A DNA stretch of 64,000 nucleotides from Dirofilaria immitis (GCA_024305405.1 JAKNDB010000065.1:584739-648738), one strand, 5' to 3'; shown: positions 1 through 12,929, numbered from the stretch's first letter. The notes: a model not told the origin generated them from the sequence alone. Program-made: numbers and translations.

Positions 1-605
1 CGTACTGCGCTTAAGCTGTCTATTTTGCAGCATTAAAAATATACTAATGTGATATTGATAATGCGAATGATTAGTGAGGTCATTAAATTTACATCAAAAT
101 GATATGACATGATGGTAAATGTGCAGAATATTTCTTGCGTAATTCTCTATGTTGCTTTATGTTTTCTACTGCTGAACTTTATTGAACTAATTACTTCTCA
201 AACAAAAAAAAACCGTAATAATTGATGATAATCAAAATTTGGTTTATAAAATTATTGCTAATGCTAACTAAAAAATGAAATGGGTAAATATAAATGAATT
301 ACATTGAATGTAACTTTATAGATAGTTCCGTTTGCTGTGTATGTGAATCATTAAAAATGAATAAAATATTGTAATCTAAATAAATTATTTCGAAACCAAA
401 ATGACTGATATGAAAATTTTTCGGAAAAAGAATTAAGTAATAACATTTTATTCTGTTGCTAGTCACATCGAAATTACGGCGATAGTTATGATTTTTATTT
501 GCATAAATTTACAAAAACCATGATTTTCTATGATTTTCTATGAAAATATACACAGTACTCAGATTACCAAGCTTTTCAAATTCGTTTTTTTTTCATGTGA
601 ATCGT
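1..605. other. AT-rich stretch without a gene
   Basis: No open frame, RNA signature or repeat boundary could be supported here. The stretch ends where homology to the second copy of the 5 kb duplication begins (about 606). Confidence 0.5.
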
Positions 606-811
606 TTTAATTCACAATGTTTCTCAAATTTGCAGGAAATGTTAAATTTTGCTTGAAAATATTTAAAATTTTATGAAATTGCTACTATGAATATTATTAT
701 ATAAGGCGTGAAGTCTGACAAATTTGAATTATTTAATTAGAAACAAAAATGCTGTGATTAATGATTACATGTAATATGCAACATCTTTTTAGACCTTAAC
801 AGTCTTCAAAT

Positions 812-1572
812 ATGACTTTCCACATATGGAAATACTTGGAAATTCAAGTTCTTTTTACATTGCTATTCATTTTTCTTTGTTCCGTATTAATCAACGGTAC
901 ACCAATCACTACAACTCCTACAGGTAAATTTAAGGACTTCATTAATCTATTTGATTTAACTAAGCAAAATCAAATTATTTAGGCGAAATAAACACTGTGG
1001 AATGTGATGAAGCTGGCGAATGTTCGAATAGTCAATCCCATAGGGCTAGGAAAAGAATAAAGCTAGCAGGTAAATCTGAAGGTTTTTCCCATCGATTAAT
1101 TTAATTTTGTAAAATTAAATAATTTAGGAGATATAAATAGTGACAAATCAAATATATTTGAGTGTTACGATGAACGCTATTCGGATACGAAATTGACTTA
1201 ACTATGCGAAATTAAATGATTTAGGTGAAATAAACGCTGTGGAATTTGATGGAGCTGACGAATGTTCGAATAATCAATTCCATAGGGCTCGGAAAAGAAT
1301 AAAGCTAGCAGGTAAATCTGAAGGTTTTTCCAATCGATTAATTTAATTTTGTAAAATTAAATAATTTAGGAGATATAAATAGTGACGAATCAAATTTAAC
1401 TGCGTTATATTTCAAATATATGGCTTGCGCTGTTCCGATACTGGATTCAGTAGGAAAATATCTTGCAGCTCTCCCCAGCTCTGATTTGCTCCCTGTGCGC
1501 ATGTTGGTCTTTTACATTCAGTTCATAAATTTATTCATAAATTTTCACTTTCTCCCAATAATAACAAAATGA
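812..1572 (+). CDS. Gene alpha copy 1: small secreted protein with repeated exon
   Basis: The family is not recognised. Exon 1 (812-923) encodes an N-terminal hydrophobic signal peptide (core VLFTLLFIFLCSVLING) ending in a Thr/Pro-rich stretch, then a GTAAAT donor. Exon 2 (983-1069, 87 nt) has two Cys (VECDEAGEC) and a furin-like RARKR site, and is bounded by phase-1 introns. A diverged copy of this exon lies at 1225-1311; the first Cys is changed to Phe there. The last exon (1370-1572) encodes an amphipathic stretch (YFKYMACAVPILDSVGKYL) and ends at TGA. Joined as 812-923, 983-1069, 1225-1311, 1370-1572 the frame stays open for about 162 codons. A partial exon at 1128-1163 (possible GTTACG donor, phase 1) may be retained or skipped; read through, it stops at 1199-1201. 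A secreted, proteolytically processed product is inferred. Confidence 0.62.
983..1425 (+). repeat. 242-bp tandem duplication containing an exon
   Basis: Exon 2, its downstream intron and the start of the next exon are repeated with a period of 242 bp (exon starts at 983 and 1225; next-exon starts at 1128 and 1370). Copy 2 of the segmental duplication has only one unit, so this is a copy-1 expansion or a copy-2 loss. The exon is 87 nt between phase-1 introns, so gain or loss keeps the frame. Confidence 0.85.
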
Positions 1573-2289
1573 TAAGATCAATCTATCATCTGCCATCACT
1601 TCTTTCTTTCAACTTTTCGTATTGAAGAAGTAGTAAATCGTTATGCGTATTTGCAACGGAAGTATTGCTGAGACGGATTAAACCATTGTTTATCAAGGAC
1701 GGTAACATAACCAATCCAATTGATCGATGGATCTTTCCAACATATGAAACATCTGAAGATATTTATAGAGATTTTTTCGTGGTTAATTTTTATTTTTGAA
1801 ATTTGCTAAGGCATAGAATTTGATCTTTAATAAAGTCAGCATTTTAATATATTTATTTTAATCCATTAAAACTTTATTGATATAAATCTCTTGTATTTTT
1901 CTAGTTTCTTACAAATTAAAAAATTTTCAACACAATGACATTATTCTCTCATATTATTGAAATCTCATAAATATATTTCATTACGCTACTTGAAATCTGA
2001 GTTGCTGGATGTATTCAGAAAACCATGAACTATCAGTATTCAGAAAACCATGAACTATCAGAAAAAAATTTGATTTAAAAATATAGCTTATTCTAGGTTG
2101 CAAAATGGCAATCTCAATTTTCACTCAACGAAAGCAATGATCTGGAATCGATAAAACATAAACCAGCGAGCGTCGCATATTTTCATCGATGTCACTCTTA
2201 CCTTATTCCTCGAATTTCACAAATAAACTGTAAATAATTTCAAGGATTTCTCTCAAATTCTTAATTACTGATTTATCATTCAATTTGAT

Positions 2290-2481
2290 TTAACTTAAAA
2301 ATATAAAGTTTCTATTTCGTTTACTTAAATAAACTAAAATGTCACCTCTTCCAGTTGACAACATTTGCAAGTGCGCTTCCAAAGATGCCATATTTTTTCC
2401 GAATGCGTACACGCCAAATATCGCTACTGTCAAGGGCGCCATCATTTCGAGGAAGTTGGTTACATGTTTTATTAAAAGCAA
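2290..2481 (-). other. Possible minus-strand coding patch (copy 1)
   Basis: This patch is GC-richer than its surroundings and is open on the minus strand, with a hydrophobic stretch (MMAPLTVAIFGVYAFGK). The copy-2 equivalent is 13628-13819. Minus-strand splice-like signals lie nearby: GTAAACG inside the frame, an ACAG acceptor near 2229 and a GTAAGAG donor near 2200 that is lost in copy 2. Between copies the frame stays open, but about six of 63 residues change, so selection on this frame is not shown. It may be an exon remnant of a fourth gene. The family is not recognised. Confidence 0.22.
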
Positions 2482-2660
2482 ATTTTTTTCGCTTTTTTAT
2501 CGAATTCAATTGTTGAGATCAAAACTCTGAACATGAGACGATTAATTCATTTTAGTCGATATCCTTCATAATAATAAAATTACTGCATAACACTGAAATG
2601 CTTTGATAGAGAAGATCTGAAGTTTTGAAGAGTTGGTTTCATCATCCGCTTTGGAACATT

Positions 2661-4024
2661 ATGTTACGCATCATCCTTAGTATCATTATCAGCTTCATTT
2701 TATTGGTGACAATTATTACAATTATTATTGAGTTAGAAATGAAAAGCGCAATTTGCAGTGTTTTATCTGTGAAAATATAGCATAATGCAATGGTCTATCT
2801 ATTCGCCTGAAATTAATGTTAATAATTTTCAGAAATCACCGCGTTGAATATGAAAGCGAATGGAAGACTGCAATTGTAATAACTACTGAATATTTTTTTC
2901 TAAAATCTTTAAGCATTTATTAATTTTTTAATATTTTTTTAGCAATTCCTATAATTTAAAAGTATTTTTATTTTCGATAATATTTCATTGCTGAACAAAT
3001 TGTTCGTATAAGGAAACAAATGGATCGCAATTTTCAGAAGGAAGCGAAATTAGTTTTCATTTTCTCAAATGTTTCGTGGTCTGAAATGGAATCAGCAATC
3101 TCTGGTATTCTTTCGATCAGGAAAAACCGTTCGCTATCTATCATTTATATCAGAACTTATATGTATTTTCCTTACATGCCGTAAGTCGATTATTATATGC
3201 ATTGGAAGATGCATAAATTTTACGATAACTTGCAGGAAAGTAATCGGAAAGATATCAGATTTTGGCGAAAATATTACAAAAGAAATATCAAACCAATTCA
3301 GTATAAATAACCAATGCATATCAATTTTCAATATTAGTAATCATAATTTCAGTTACTATTATCCATTTTCATCCATAATATTTCACGGTAGCAATGTTGA
3401 AGCATCGACGTTTCTTGTGAAAACAAAAGATGAAAAAGAGCTAAGAGAAGAGCTATTGGAATGGAAGGTTTCACTTATTTTTATTCTTATACTTTGCTTG
3501 TTCAGTTTAATTCTGTTCAATTTCGTTGACCTAAATTGATTATAACTATCAAACAGGTTGTGTTCAGCAAAATCATTGTTATATTAATTAATTTAATTTG
3601 TCAACTGTTATTAGGTTACTTTGTGAAATTCTTTTATTTTCTTTCTAATTTATAAGTGTTTACTATCGGTTTCGCGTACATTCTTCCAATCATTTCATTT
3701 TACAGCGTGGATTAGATTTCCTTCAAAGCCATAATATTATCGCATTTTATTTCATGGAGAATAGGATGATAACAACCAATGGAAAGATATTTAGGTTTGG
3801 AAGATTCAATTTTTTTGGTGTTTCTAGTGCATTGCTTGAAATCTCATAACTTTATTTCCAGGGAGATATTCAATACTGAACCGTTTTCCGTGCGGTTTTA
3901 TAAATATTGGTTTAAAGATGTCGGTTTAGTTCATCTCAATTCTACAACGAGTTCTTTGAATGATGGTTCAGTGTTTGCAATAATTGGGTTCAAGAAATAT
4001 TGGCCTTACACTGTTGAAAATTGA
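2661..4024 (+). CDS. Gene beta copy 1: spliced, signal-anchored protein of unknown family
   Basis: The family is not recognised. Exon 1 (ATG 2661) encodes a hydrophobic segment (LSIIISFILLVTIITIIIEL), a signal anchor or signal peptide; its donor near 2768 is unresolved in phase. Later exons chain in one frame: 2833-2875, 3038-3180 (donor GTAAGT), 3241-3300, 3353-3467, 3706-3794 and 3862-4024 (TGA), about 240 codons in total. Acceptors are mostly TTTCAG/TTGCAG type. The model needs the acceptor at 3240; the stronger TGCAG at 3235 would shift the frame and give a short C-terminus. All exon lengths match copy 2 except one 3-nt difference in the 3038 exon, while introns contain frame-breaking indels. 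That supports coding. The C-terminal part is acidic/basic mixed (KTKDEKELREELLEWK) and ends in a Trp/Tyr-rich tail. An AATAAA lies about 15 nt after the stop. An extracellular or luminal location is inferred. Confidence 0.6.
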
Positions 4025-5022
4025 ATTTTCCAAATTGTTAATAAAAAATACTGTACAATTTTTCCGTCAACAAATTATTTCTAAAGAAATTAAAGTTATT
4101 ATTCAAGGTAGAAAGAAAGCCATAATATATCATAAATAAAATGACAAAATTGCGACACTTAAAAATTTGAAAATAGAAGTTTATTGAAGTATGCCGAAAA
4201 ACTTTATAATAAAAACATTTTTATTATATTTAAAATGTATGAACAATTCAAATTTTATTTCATTTAAAAAGATATTGAATGAAATATCGAAAAAGAAAGC
4301 ATAAAATAATAATAAAATGTCGAAATTTAAAACATAAATTTGTCGACTGTTAAATTATACAAAGTGTTTAACTATCTATTTTTATAATATATAAATTATT
4401 TTGAATTTAAGAAATCGAATCCTAAAGATTTTGAAAGTTGGCCAGCTGGCCTGAGTTTGAGAGCACAATTTGTCTTGTTAGAGAGTTCATTGAGAAATTT
4501 TTTTACAACTATATGGAAAATTTCTTACAAATATTTTATTTCTTAATTTTACAGCTATAAATGTAAGCACTGAAATATAATTATAAGCTAATTTTATCTA
4601 CTTCATATACGTATACATTATTTTAACAATTAGTTTATATTTAATAAATTTTTTCAACTTTTTTTCAACATTTCAACTAATCCTAATCAAATCAAATATA
4701 CCCTAATTTTTCGCCAAACTTATCGCTCATCGCAATGAATTGAATATTCTTCAGTAAATAACCCACTAGATGAAATTCCAATTAATAATTTTTCACATGA
4801 TAGTAATTAAACCTACGTTAAATAATTTTGTTCACTTGATATAATATTGATTGATCATTTCTTTTATATTCCTTATTTTCTTTTTTAAGAATCCATTCCA
4901 GAAGTCGATTACTGTAATATAACGAGCTTTTGAAATGGTTGATTTTCATCATCAAAGAAAGCCATTTTTCAAAGTAGATTTTGCGATATTTCATTATTTC
5001 TTTGTAAGAAAAGGTTTTGAAA
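4025..5022 (+). other. Spacer between genes beta and gamma
   Basis: AT-rich sequence nearly identical to copy 2 (about 15420-16406), with a gccagctggcc palindromic core near 4441. Overlapping short open frames on both strands (4818-5120 minus, 4935-5117 plus) are not separable by conservation, because the whole stretch is almost identical between copies. Confidence 0.4.
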
Positions 5023-5187
5023 ATGTTACAGATAAATATGAAGAAACTCGATGTGAGCAATTTCATTTTAACGATTTCAAATATCATCGTATTAGCAAAT
5101 GTTGCCATCATTTGTAGCAATCATCTTATAAGAGAGAAATATAAATATTATATCACAATGATCAATGAGCAAAAAGTGCTTTTTTGA
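5023..5187 (+). CDS. Gene gamma copy 1: small single-pass membrane ORF, shortened
   Basis: ATG 5023 opens a 54-codon frame: a short lysine-containing N-terminus, one hydrophobic span (FILTISNIIVLANVAIICS) and a basic/tyrosine-rich tail. The layout resembles the first exon of gene beta. Copy 2 has one T fewer in the T-run near 5180, so its frame runs seven codons further. A GTGCTTTT donor and a TTTCCAG/TACCAG acceptor sit at this spot, so the frame may instead splice onward and the indel may be intronic. Family and function are unknown. A membrane location is inferred from the hydrophobic span only. Confidence 0.35.
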   Translation: MLQINMKKLDVSNFILTISNIIVLANVAIICSNHLIREKYKYYITMINEQKVLF

Positions 5188-5588
5188 CAATAATATTTTC
5201 CAGTGGTAATACTTTTTTTCCAATTGTTTTAATGTGATTATTCATCAGCAGTTAACAAATAACACAAACAAATAATTTGATAAACTAAAATTAAGTTAGA
5301 TAAAATGATGCCATTTATAATCAATGACAATTTAAGTAGATCTGAAATCATATTATTTATGACATTTGGGTCAGCAATGTATTTGATATGAGACTATCTG
5401 ATTCACCTGAATTTTTGATGTTTGCCTTTCCCAAGTGAAATTATACCCAAATTATACAGTGAAATGATAAAATATTTATTCAAAACTTAGTTGGGAAAAG
5501 AAATCAAATTCCATATACTTAAGTTCACATAAGTTTAATTTAGATATTTTAAGATTTAGATTTTCTATATTTCTCAAAAATATATATA

Positions 5589-6659
5589 CTTCGAAAATTT
5601 CGTGAGGTTAGCAACTTCTGAGTCAATATATTCTGTTACATAATCTGCTATGCCTTTGCATTGCTTAATCATATTCTGAGCTGTTGATCAAATAATAGCA
5701 TTTTGTTAATTCATGCAGAAGGCTTGCTTTAGTGAATTGTGTAAATCTTTCTTATAATATAATTATTAAAATTTCTGCAAAAATTAAATGCAATGCATAA
5801 GTCAGAGATATTATAAAAGGAATGGTAAATTAGAATGCGAAAATTGAAAATTATATACATAAATTTGTAAAATTTAGAGCATTTGTCAAAAAAATTAATA
5901 TCCGAATTAATTTACTTAACTATAGTGTAATTTTTTCAATACAAAATTTGATAAATTTTCGATAGATGTCATGAAACAAAATCATACTAGAAATAATGAA
6001 AATATTAAAATGAAATTTGGAAATCTAATAAACTTAACTAGTGCACAAAATATTCTTGAGTGTATGAAAATATTTTTGCAATTGAATTATGACGATTATA
6101 GTATTTTCATTATTTCTGATACACGATTTGCATAGATTACTTAAGAGACACCTTGATAACATAGATGTAGCTAAAGCAAGAAATAACAATTTCCTGAACA
6201 TAGCAATACCTCCTTACTTACGTTACTACACTTTTTTCTTATTCGCAAAGATTAGACATAATCTTTATTTTTACTTCTTTTCGCACCCTTCGATTTGAAC
6301 TATTTCCTTTTCTTTATCTTTATCTCTTAAAAAGATTATGTTAGTTCTGCAACATAAAGAATTCATTATACAAAAAATCACTTCCTAAATTAAAGGACAC
6401 ATCACCTTATAACGCGATGTATTAGTTGTTCAGTATTTAAATTATGCAGAGAATATAATTCTTTCGTATACAATGGTTCTCACATCTATCAGCTAAATTG
6501 TAAACAACTAACTAATTTATATATATATTCTTAAGATCCGCTCTGATAATTATTCGCAGAAATGTTAAAGAGTTAAAATAGAAGCACTTTTGTTTTTGAA
6601 AATCTTTAAGAAAAAAATGAAATGAGAGAAATCGAAAAATCCAAATTAAAATTAACATG
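5589..6659. other. Unique AT-rich stretch, no supported gene
   Basis: A 69-codon open frame at 6089-6298 has no recognisable motif, splice partner or duplicate to test it against. Nothing else is seen. Confidence 0.4.
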
Positions 6660-6920
6660 AAAGACTGTTGCTAACATTTAATCAAGGAGAAAGGCATAAC
6701 GTTTAGGTTTTTGTAAAATATAAAAAATACTTAAGCAATTAAATATGATTCCAATGCCAGAGAAGTCGCTTCATTCATAATAAAAATGATTGAAATGGAA
6801 TAATTAATTGTACTAAAAGAATTAATTACTTATATTTGCTCTCTTTGCTCTTTGTTTAATTCTTAAAATTGGTTAAGTTATCTCATGAGTTATCACGAAA
6901 GAATTTTGCCGAGAAAGGAA
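6660..6920 (+). repeat. Dispersed repeat shared with 54500-54770
   Basis: Sequence around ttcttaaaattggttaagttatc and the following ttgccgagaaag matches 54500-54770 with moderate divergence. It marks the left part of the zinc-finger-block family, which recurs at 54-64 kb. Confidence 0.7.
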
Positions 6921-6974
6921 AATGAAAAATAAGTGATAATTATTTAGATGATGATGATGATGTTTTGTTCTATT

Positions 6975-7147
6975 ATATCTGACAATATATCACCATACAA
7001 GTTCTCAGTTACTATAACATCGAATTTCTCAGGTTCTGCAGCAACACCTACAATTCCAATATCAACTATATAATGTTCCTGCTTTACATCCAGATATTCT
7101 TTTGCAATACGATCAAATGTTGCATTAAAAGCGCCATCTGTCATCTG
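6975..7147 (-). pseudogene. icd: Isocitrate dehydrogenase fragment, bacterial (Wolbachia-like) type
   Basis: About 57 residues are open without an intron. They contain MTDGAF, EHYIVDIG, FDVIVTENLYGDILSD and an AAEPEKFD linker, the central segment of an isocitrate dehydrogenase. NLYGDILSD is typical of the isocitrate/isopropylmalate dehydrogenase family, and EHYIVDIG resembles my recollection of Rickettsiales Icd rather than the animal mitochondrial subunits. A stop codon lies directly upstream, and downstream the homology ends after LSDI and runs into a GAT/ATC repeat. The fragment lacks the N-terminal substrate-binding part and the C-terminal half, so it cannot encode an enzyme. Transfer from a Wolbachia endosymbiont is inferred; a host gene fragment is the alternative. 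Confidence 0.72.
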
Positions 7148-7604
7148 CTAAGTATGTCATAAAAGATGAAATAAGTAGACAATCATTATTTATTCTTTTG
7201 GTATCTTTTTATTCTGTGCTAATGTTAATGGAAAATAAATGTGCTACATCTTTTAAGGGCTTTTGATCTTTTTGTTATTTTGGCTTAATTTTTCAATGTA
7301 AAATTTATGCAACCTGTTATAGTTATGAAACTGATGGATTAAAGGATAAAAGTCAAAATTGAACTGTTCGTTAATTTAACATTTCATATGATAATTTCCT
7401 TAGCTTTCTTATTAATATTTATAAAGGAAAATGATATTCTAATGCGCAGTAGCATTGATTAAAGAAAAAATTTAATTTATGGTATCATTTCTTATTTAAT
7501 CACCATTAACTTAAAATACTAAAATATAAGGTAGCAATAAATATTTTTAAGGAAACGAAAAGAATTTCATCAATGGTTGATGCATTAGTTATTGTGAGGA
7601 TTCA
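7148..7604. other. AT-rich spacer, nothing seen
   Basis: No coding, RNA or repeat signal was found between the icd-like fragment and the zinc-finger block. Confidence 0.4.
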
Positions 7605-7704
7605 ATTAAACATAAATAAAGCATAAAAGGTGAAACATTGTTCACAATCTCGAATATGAACTTATTTTCTCTATTAATATAGCTGTGTTGCAAATATTAT
7701 TTGT

Positions 7705-9084
<1,380 letters not shown>

Positions 9085-11639
9085 GTGGAACGCATGATAG
9101 CAATATAGCTGCTAAAAAGTAATGAGACAACAGCATGCTTATTCGCAAGCAATTCCCACTGCAAACAGTAACGATTGAAGTACGGAATCTGACGCAGAAT
9201 TCTGGATCAAAAGTGAATTAATTCTACTGAACGATGAATGCAATACTGATTGGAGAATCATTTGAAGACTGGTTTTAAGATCAGTGATCAAATAAATCGC
9301 AATGCTTTTAATCCTTTTACGTAACTATGCAAGCTTTTTTTGTCTAAATATAGTTATTAAAAACGATTAATAGAAAAAAAGTGAGTTTAAAAAGCTTGGT
9401 AAACTGAATACTGCAAATTTTTTGTGGAATAATGATAAATCTTTCATGATCTCATCGAAAATCATAAGTTTATGTAAATTTATGCAAATAAAAGTCATGA
9501 GTATTTCTGTAAATTCATTGTAACTATTAACAGAATAAAATACTGTTATTTAATTTCTTTCTTTCTGGAAAATAGAAAAATCGATTTCTGGAAATTAATG
9601 AAAGATATGCTGTTGTAACAGATAACGAAACTATCACTTGCCTCGCCGTTTCAGTCATTTTGGCTTCCAAATAATTTCAATTACTACATTTTATTCATTT
9701 TTCGTGCTCCAAATGGATGGCAACTGAAATTTCGTATAAAATTGCATTCAAGAAAATTCATCTAGGTTTATCCATTTCATACTTGATTCATCATTAGCAT
9801 AAATTTTATTAATTAAACTTCCATCAAATTTTGATTATTATAAATTATTGCAGCTTTTTGTTAATGCAAAGCATGCAGGAACATAAACGATTGTGCAAGA
9901 AATATTTTGCTTATACATTTATAATCATATCACTCTAACGTAAATTCAAAGACATCATTAATTACTATTCATCATTTCATTATTTTCAATGAATTGATAT
10001 ATTATTTAAATTTTATGAAATGCATCAATGTAAATCCAAAATATCGAAAACATATTTATTATTAATATTTACTCTAATAAATATAAAGTTTTTTGTAACA
10101 GAAATTTTGTCTAACACTTTGAGAGTACAATTGAACAAATACCAACGAGACTATGGATATTAATAAATTATTTAAATTTCTGCTGCTATTGTCTGTTTGA
10201 TTTCGTATGCATACATTTCTATGAGTATTCATTATACGAAATTTATTTTTTTTCTTGTAAAGATGAATAAATCGCTATTTTCATTAATTAAAAAATCGCT
10301 TTACATAATTCTAACAACGAAAAATTAACAATCTCATACAAGAATACATCCTCAGCAACGAATTTTAAAATAAGAGTCAAATTGAATTATATCGTAAGCA
10401 TCTTCTTTCATTCATGGGAAATGATGTGCATTCCCTGGTAGTACAAAGTGAATTTTTATTTAATTTTTTCACTTAATCTTTTATTATATTTAATTTTTTT
10501 AGTCATCGCCTTAAAATAAATGTAAATTCAAAAACATCGCTGGTTATCATTGATCAATTTATTTTCATAGACAGAAGCAAATAATAAAATAAAAAATTTT
10601 CATGTAATATTCCAAACATTGATCAAAAATCAATAAGGTTACAGTAATTGTTAGATTATTTGCATCATTATCCATTATTTCATCATGCATCATTTTTTTG
10701 CACATCATTCAAAAATTACTTCTTTTCTGATGTATTCGAATAAGTTATGGTCGTCATCAGTTTAAAACAACCTCATGTAGTGTTATAAAAGAAACATGTA
10801 AAAATTACTACACACCTTATTTGATAATACATCAATAGGGGAGTGACTATAGCAGCTGCTGATGTCTCTAAACGACACAACTCGTTAAAACATATGAAAT
10901 GAGGAAACAAGATTGAATTGAAACTATTACGTTGTTCAAGTTATTTAGCTTATCTCAGTAATCTGAACAATTTGATTACATTATCATTCGTTTTCAAGAT
11001 CATTGTATTAAACAGTCTATAAAGCAAAAAAATTGAAGACAAGATTTAGTCTTTTGGAACATTTCATCGTGTTTCCCGCTACATTATAAAAATTATCATT
11101 TTTAACTAGGATAATATTTCGCAGACATCATTCTGTTATTCATTAAAATTATAAACTGGATATCATTTAACATAACTCTGATCATTAAGTTATGGCATAG
11201 GTCAATTATGTGCTTGAAAATATTTTGACTGATTTTGCAAAATTCGAAAATTTCTTCGCTTTAGCGTTGATGTTTGGTCTTTCATTCAAAAAATTTTTTA
11301 TTCAGCAGGAGAATGAAATTATAAACAAAACTACAATAATCTCTTCTATTCACTCTAAATCACAGTCATGTCATCCAGTAATTTTGTTATTTTAATTTTT
11401 ATTGGTGGCACGTATCACAGCAAATAATTCTTCCTTTCAGCATCAAATAATGTATTGTCTATTTGCCAAAATGATATCATTGTGGTTCTTATCAAATTTT
11501 TAAACTAAATTTTAAATCCTTGGCGAATTTTCTGTTTTAATCATACCTATTAATAAGAGATAAAAATTATGAATAAAATTTGCTTGTGATAATTATACCA
11601 TATTATTTATTCCATTTCTTGATAAGCAAGTTGATTCAA
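9085..11639. other. Non-coding part of the zinc-finger block
   Basis: No supported gene. A 61-codon open frame at 11210-11395 is not kept in the related copy at 58.8 kb. Most of the interval is homologous to parts of 58-63.7 kb. Confidence 0.5.
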
Positions 11640-11808
11640 AAGATTCACAATGTTTCTCAAATTTGCAGGAAATGTTAAATTCTGCTTGAAAATATTTAAA
11701 ATTTTATGAAATTGCTACTATGAATATTATTATATAAGGCGTGAAGTCTGACAAGTTTGAATTATTTAATTAGAAATAAAAATGCTGTGATTAATGATTA
11801 CATGTAAT

Positions 11809-12369
11809 TGTCGCGTCTTTATTGGGTGTGAGCTAACGTCGAGGGGACCAAATGTCACCAGTGTTGGGTATTGAGTAGGGTATAGTGGAGCTGTATTGAG
11901 AGCATACCGTGGAGCCGAAACGTTTATTACTGATTGTATGGCGATAAAAATAATCTTGATGATGATCACTCGTGGTTTATATCTTACCAGAAGTGGGAGT
12001 GGTTAATTCTAGCACCGGAAAGATACCGGATATGGAGGTAAATTACAGTAAGATTAAAAGGGGAGATTAGCGTGGGAAAATAAGCGTTTAAACATAAAGA
12101 TGTGGATTGGGATATGGAGGAAACATTACAGTACGATTAAAAGAGGGATTGGCGTGGGAAAATAAGCGTTTTAACAAAAGGATGTAGATTGGTTAGATAA
12201 CAACAAAAAGTGTGAAAAAACAATTTTAAGGAATGTGGATATGACTGGGATGATTCATAGTTTCATGAGCATTAATTTACAGTGAGTAATATATTTGCTT
12301 ATTTGTTTACAATAAGAAATTTAATTATGTAATTGTATATTGGAGTTTCGCGAATCAGCGTTCGCGACA
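11809..12369. mobile_element. Solo LTR (BEL/Pao-like), 561 bp
   Basis: The element starts TGTCGCG and ends CGCGACA (7-bp terminal inverted repeat with TG...CA ends). It is flanked by GTAAT at 11804-11808 and 12370-12374. Copy 1 of the duplication has the uninterrupted site with a single GTAAT (near 771-775), so boundaries and the 5-bp target duplication are read directly. No internal retrotransposon sequence is present, as expected after LTR-LTR recombination. The 3' LTR of the BEL element at 45976 starts with the same TGTCGCG, which suggests a related family. Confidence 0.9.
12029..12192. repeat. 82-bp tandem duplication inside the solo LTR
   Basis: Two units, 12029-12110 and 12111-12192, both begin gatatggagg and end near gattgg. 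Units differ at several positions, so the duplication predates this insertion or has diverged since. Repeated blocks in an LTR U3 region often carry promoter or enhancer elements; that role is inferred. Confidence 0.85.
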
Positions 12370-12410
12370 GTAATATGCAACATCTTTTTAGACTTTAAAG
12401 GTCTTCAAAT

Positions 12411-12929
12411 ATGACTTTCCACATATGGAAATACTTGGAAATTCAAGTTCTTTTTACATTGCTATTCATTTTTCTTTGTTTCGTATTAATCAACGGTACA
12501 CCAATCACTACAACTCCTACAGGTAAATTTAAGGACTTCATTAATCTATTTGATTTAACTAAGCGAAATCAAATTATTTAGGCGAAATAAACACTGTGGA
12601 ATGTGATGAAGCTGGCGAATGTTCGAATAGTCAATCCCATAGGGCTCGGAAAAGAATAAAGCTAGCAGGTAAATCTGAAGGTTTTTCCCATCGATTAATT
12701 TAATTTTGTAAAATTGAATAATTTAGGAGATATAAATAGTGACGAATCAAATTTAACTGCGTTATATTTCAAATATATGGCTTGCGCTGTTCCGATACTG
12801 GATTCAGTAGGAAAATATCTTGCAGCTCTCCCCAGCTCTGATTTGCTCCCTGTGCGCATGTTGGTCTTTTACATTCAGTTCATAAATTTATTCATAAATT
12901 TTCACTTTCTCCCAATAATAATAAAATGA
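12411..12929 (+). CDS. Gene alpha copy 2: small secreted protein
   Basis: The family is not recognised. Three exons, 12411-12522, 12582-12668 and 12727-12929, join in one frame of about 133 codons with phase-1 introns of 59 and 58 nt (GTAAAT donors, TTTAG acceptors). Exon 1 encodes a hydrophobic signal peptide, exon 2 carries the VECDEAGEC pair of cysteines and RARKR, and exon 3 the conserved YFKYMACAVPILDSVGK helix. The leader differs from copy 1 by Ser to Phe. The start codon lies about 40 bp downstream of the solo LTR, whose insertion has replaced the upstream region, so expression may differ from copy 1. Processing at RARKR is inferred from the motif only. Confidence 0.65.

Larger units (their letters stand above)
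606..5588 (+). repeat. Segmental duplication, copy 1
   Basis: This segment is collinear with 11640-16972. The match starts at the ttcacaatgt block (611 here, 11644 in copy 2) and stops after ctcaaaaatatata near 5588/16972. Identity is very high in introns and 3' flanks. Differences are a 561-bp solo LTR only in copy 2, a 242-bp exon-containing tandem duplication only in copy 1, a short 3'-UTR duplication only in copy 2, and clustered substitutions in the coding exons of gene beta. The copies are direct repeats about 11 kb apart. Confidence 0.93.

Noticed and set aside
3069..3539. 156-codon unspliced plus-strand frame over gene beta
   Set aside because: It reads across introns. Copy 2 has stops and frameshifts in the same frame, while the spliced frame is kept in both copies.
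4818..5120. 100-codon minus-strand frame antisense to gene gamma
   Set aside because: In copy 2 the frame shifts at the start of the ORF's C-terminal third, and no motif is recognisable.
11766..11969. 67-codon minus-strand frame
   Set aside because: It straddles the solo LTR boundary, so it is a chance frame in LTR sequence.
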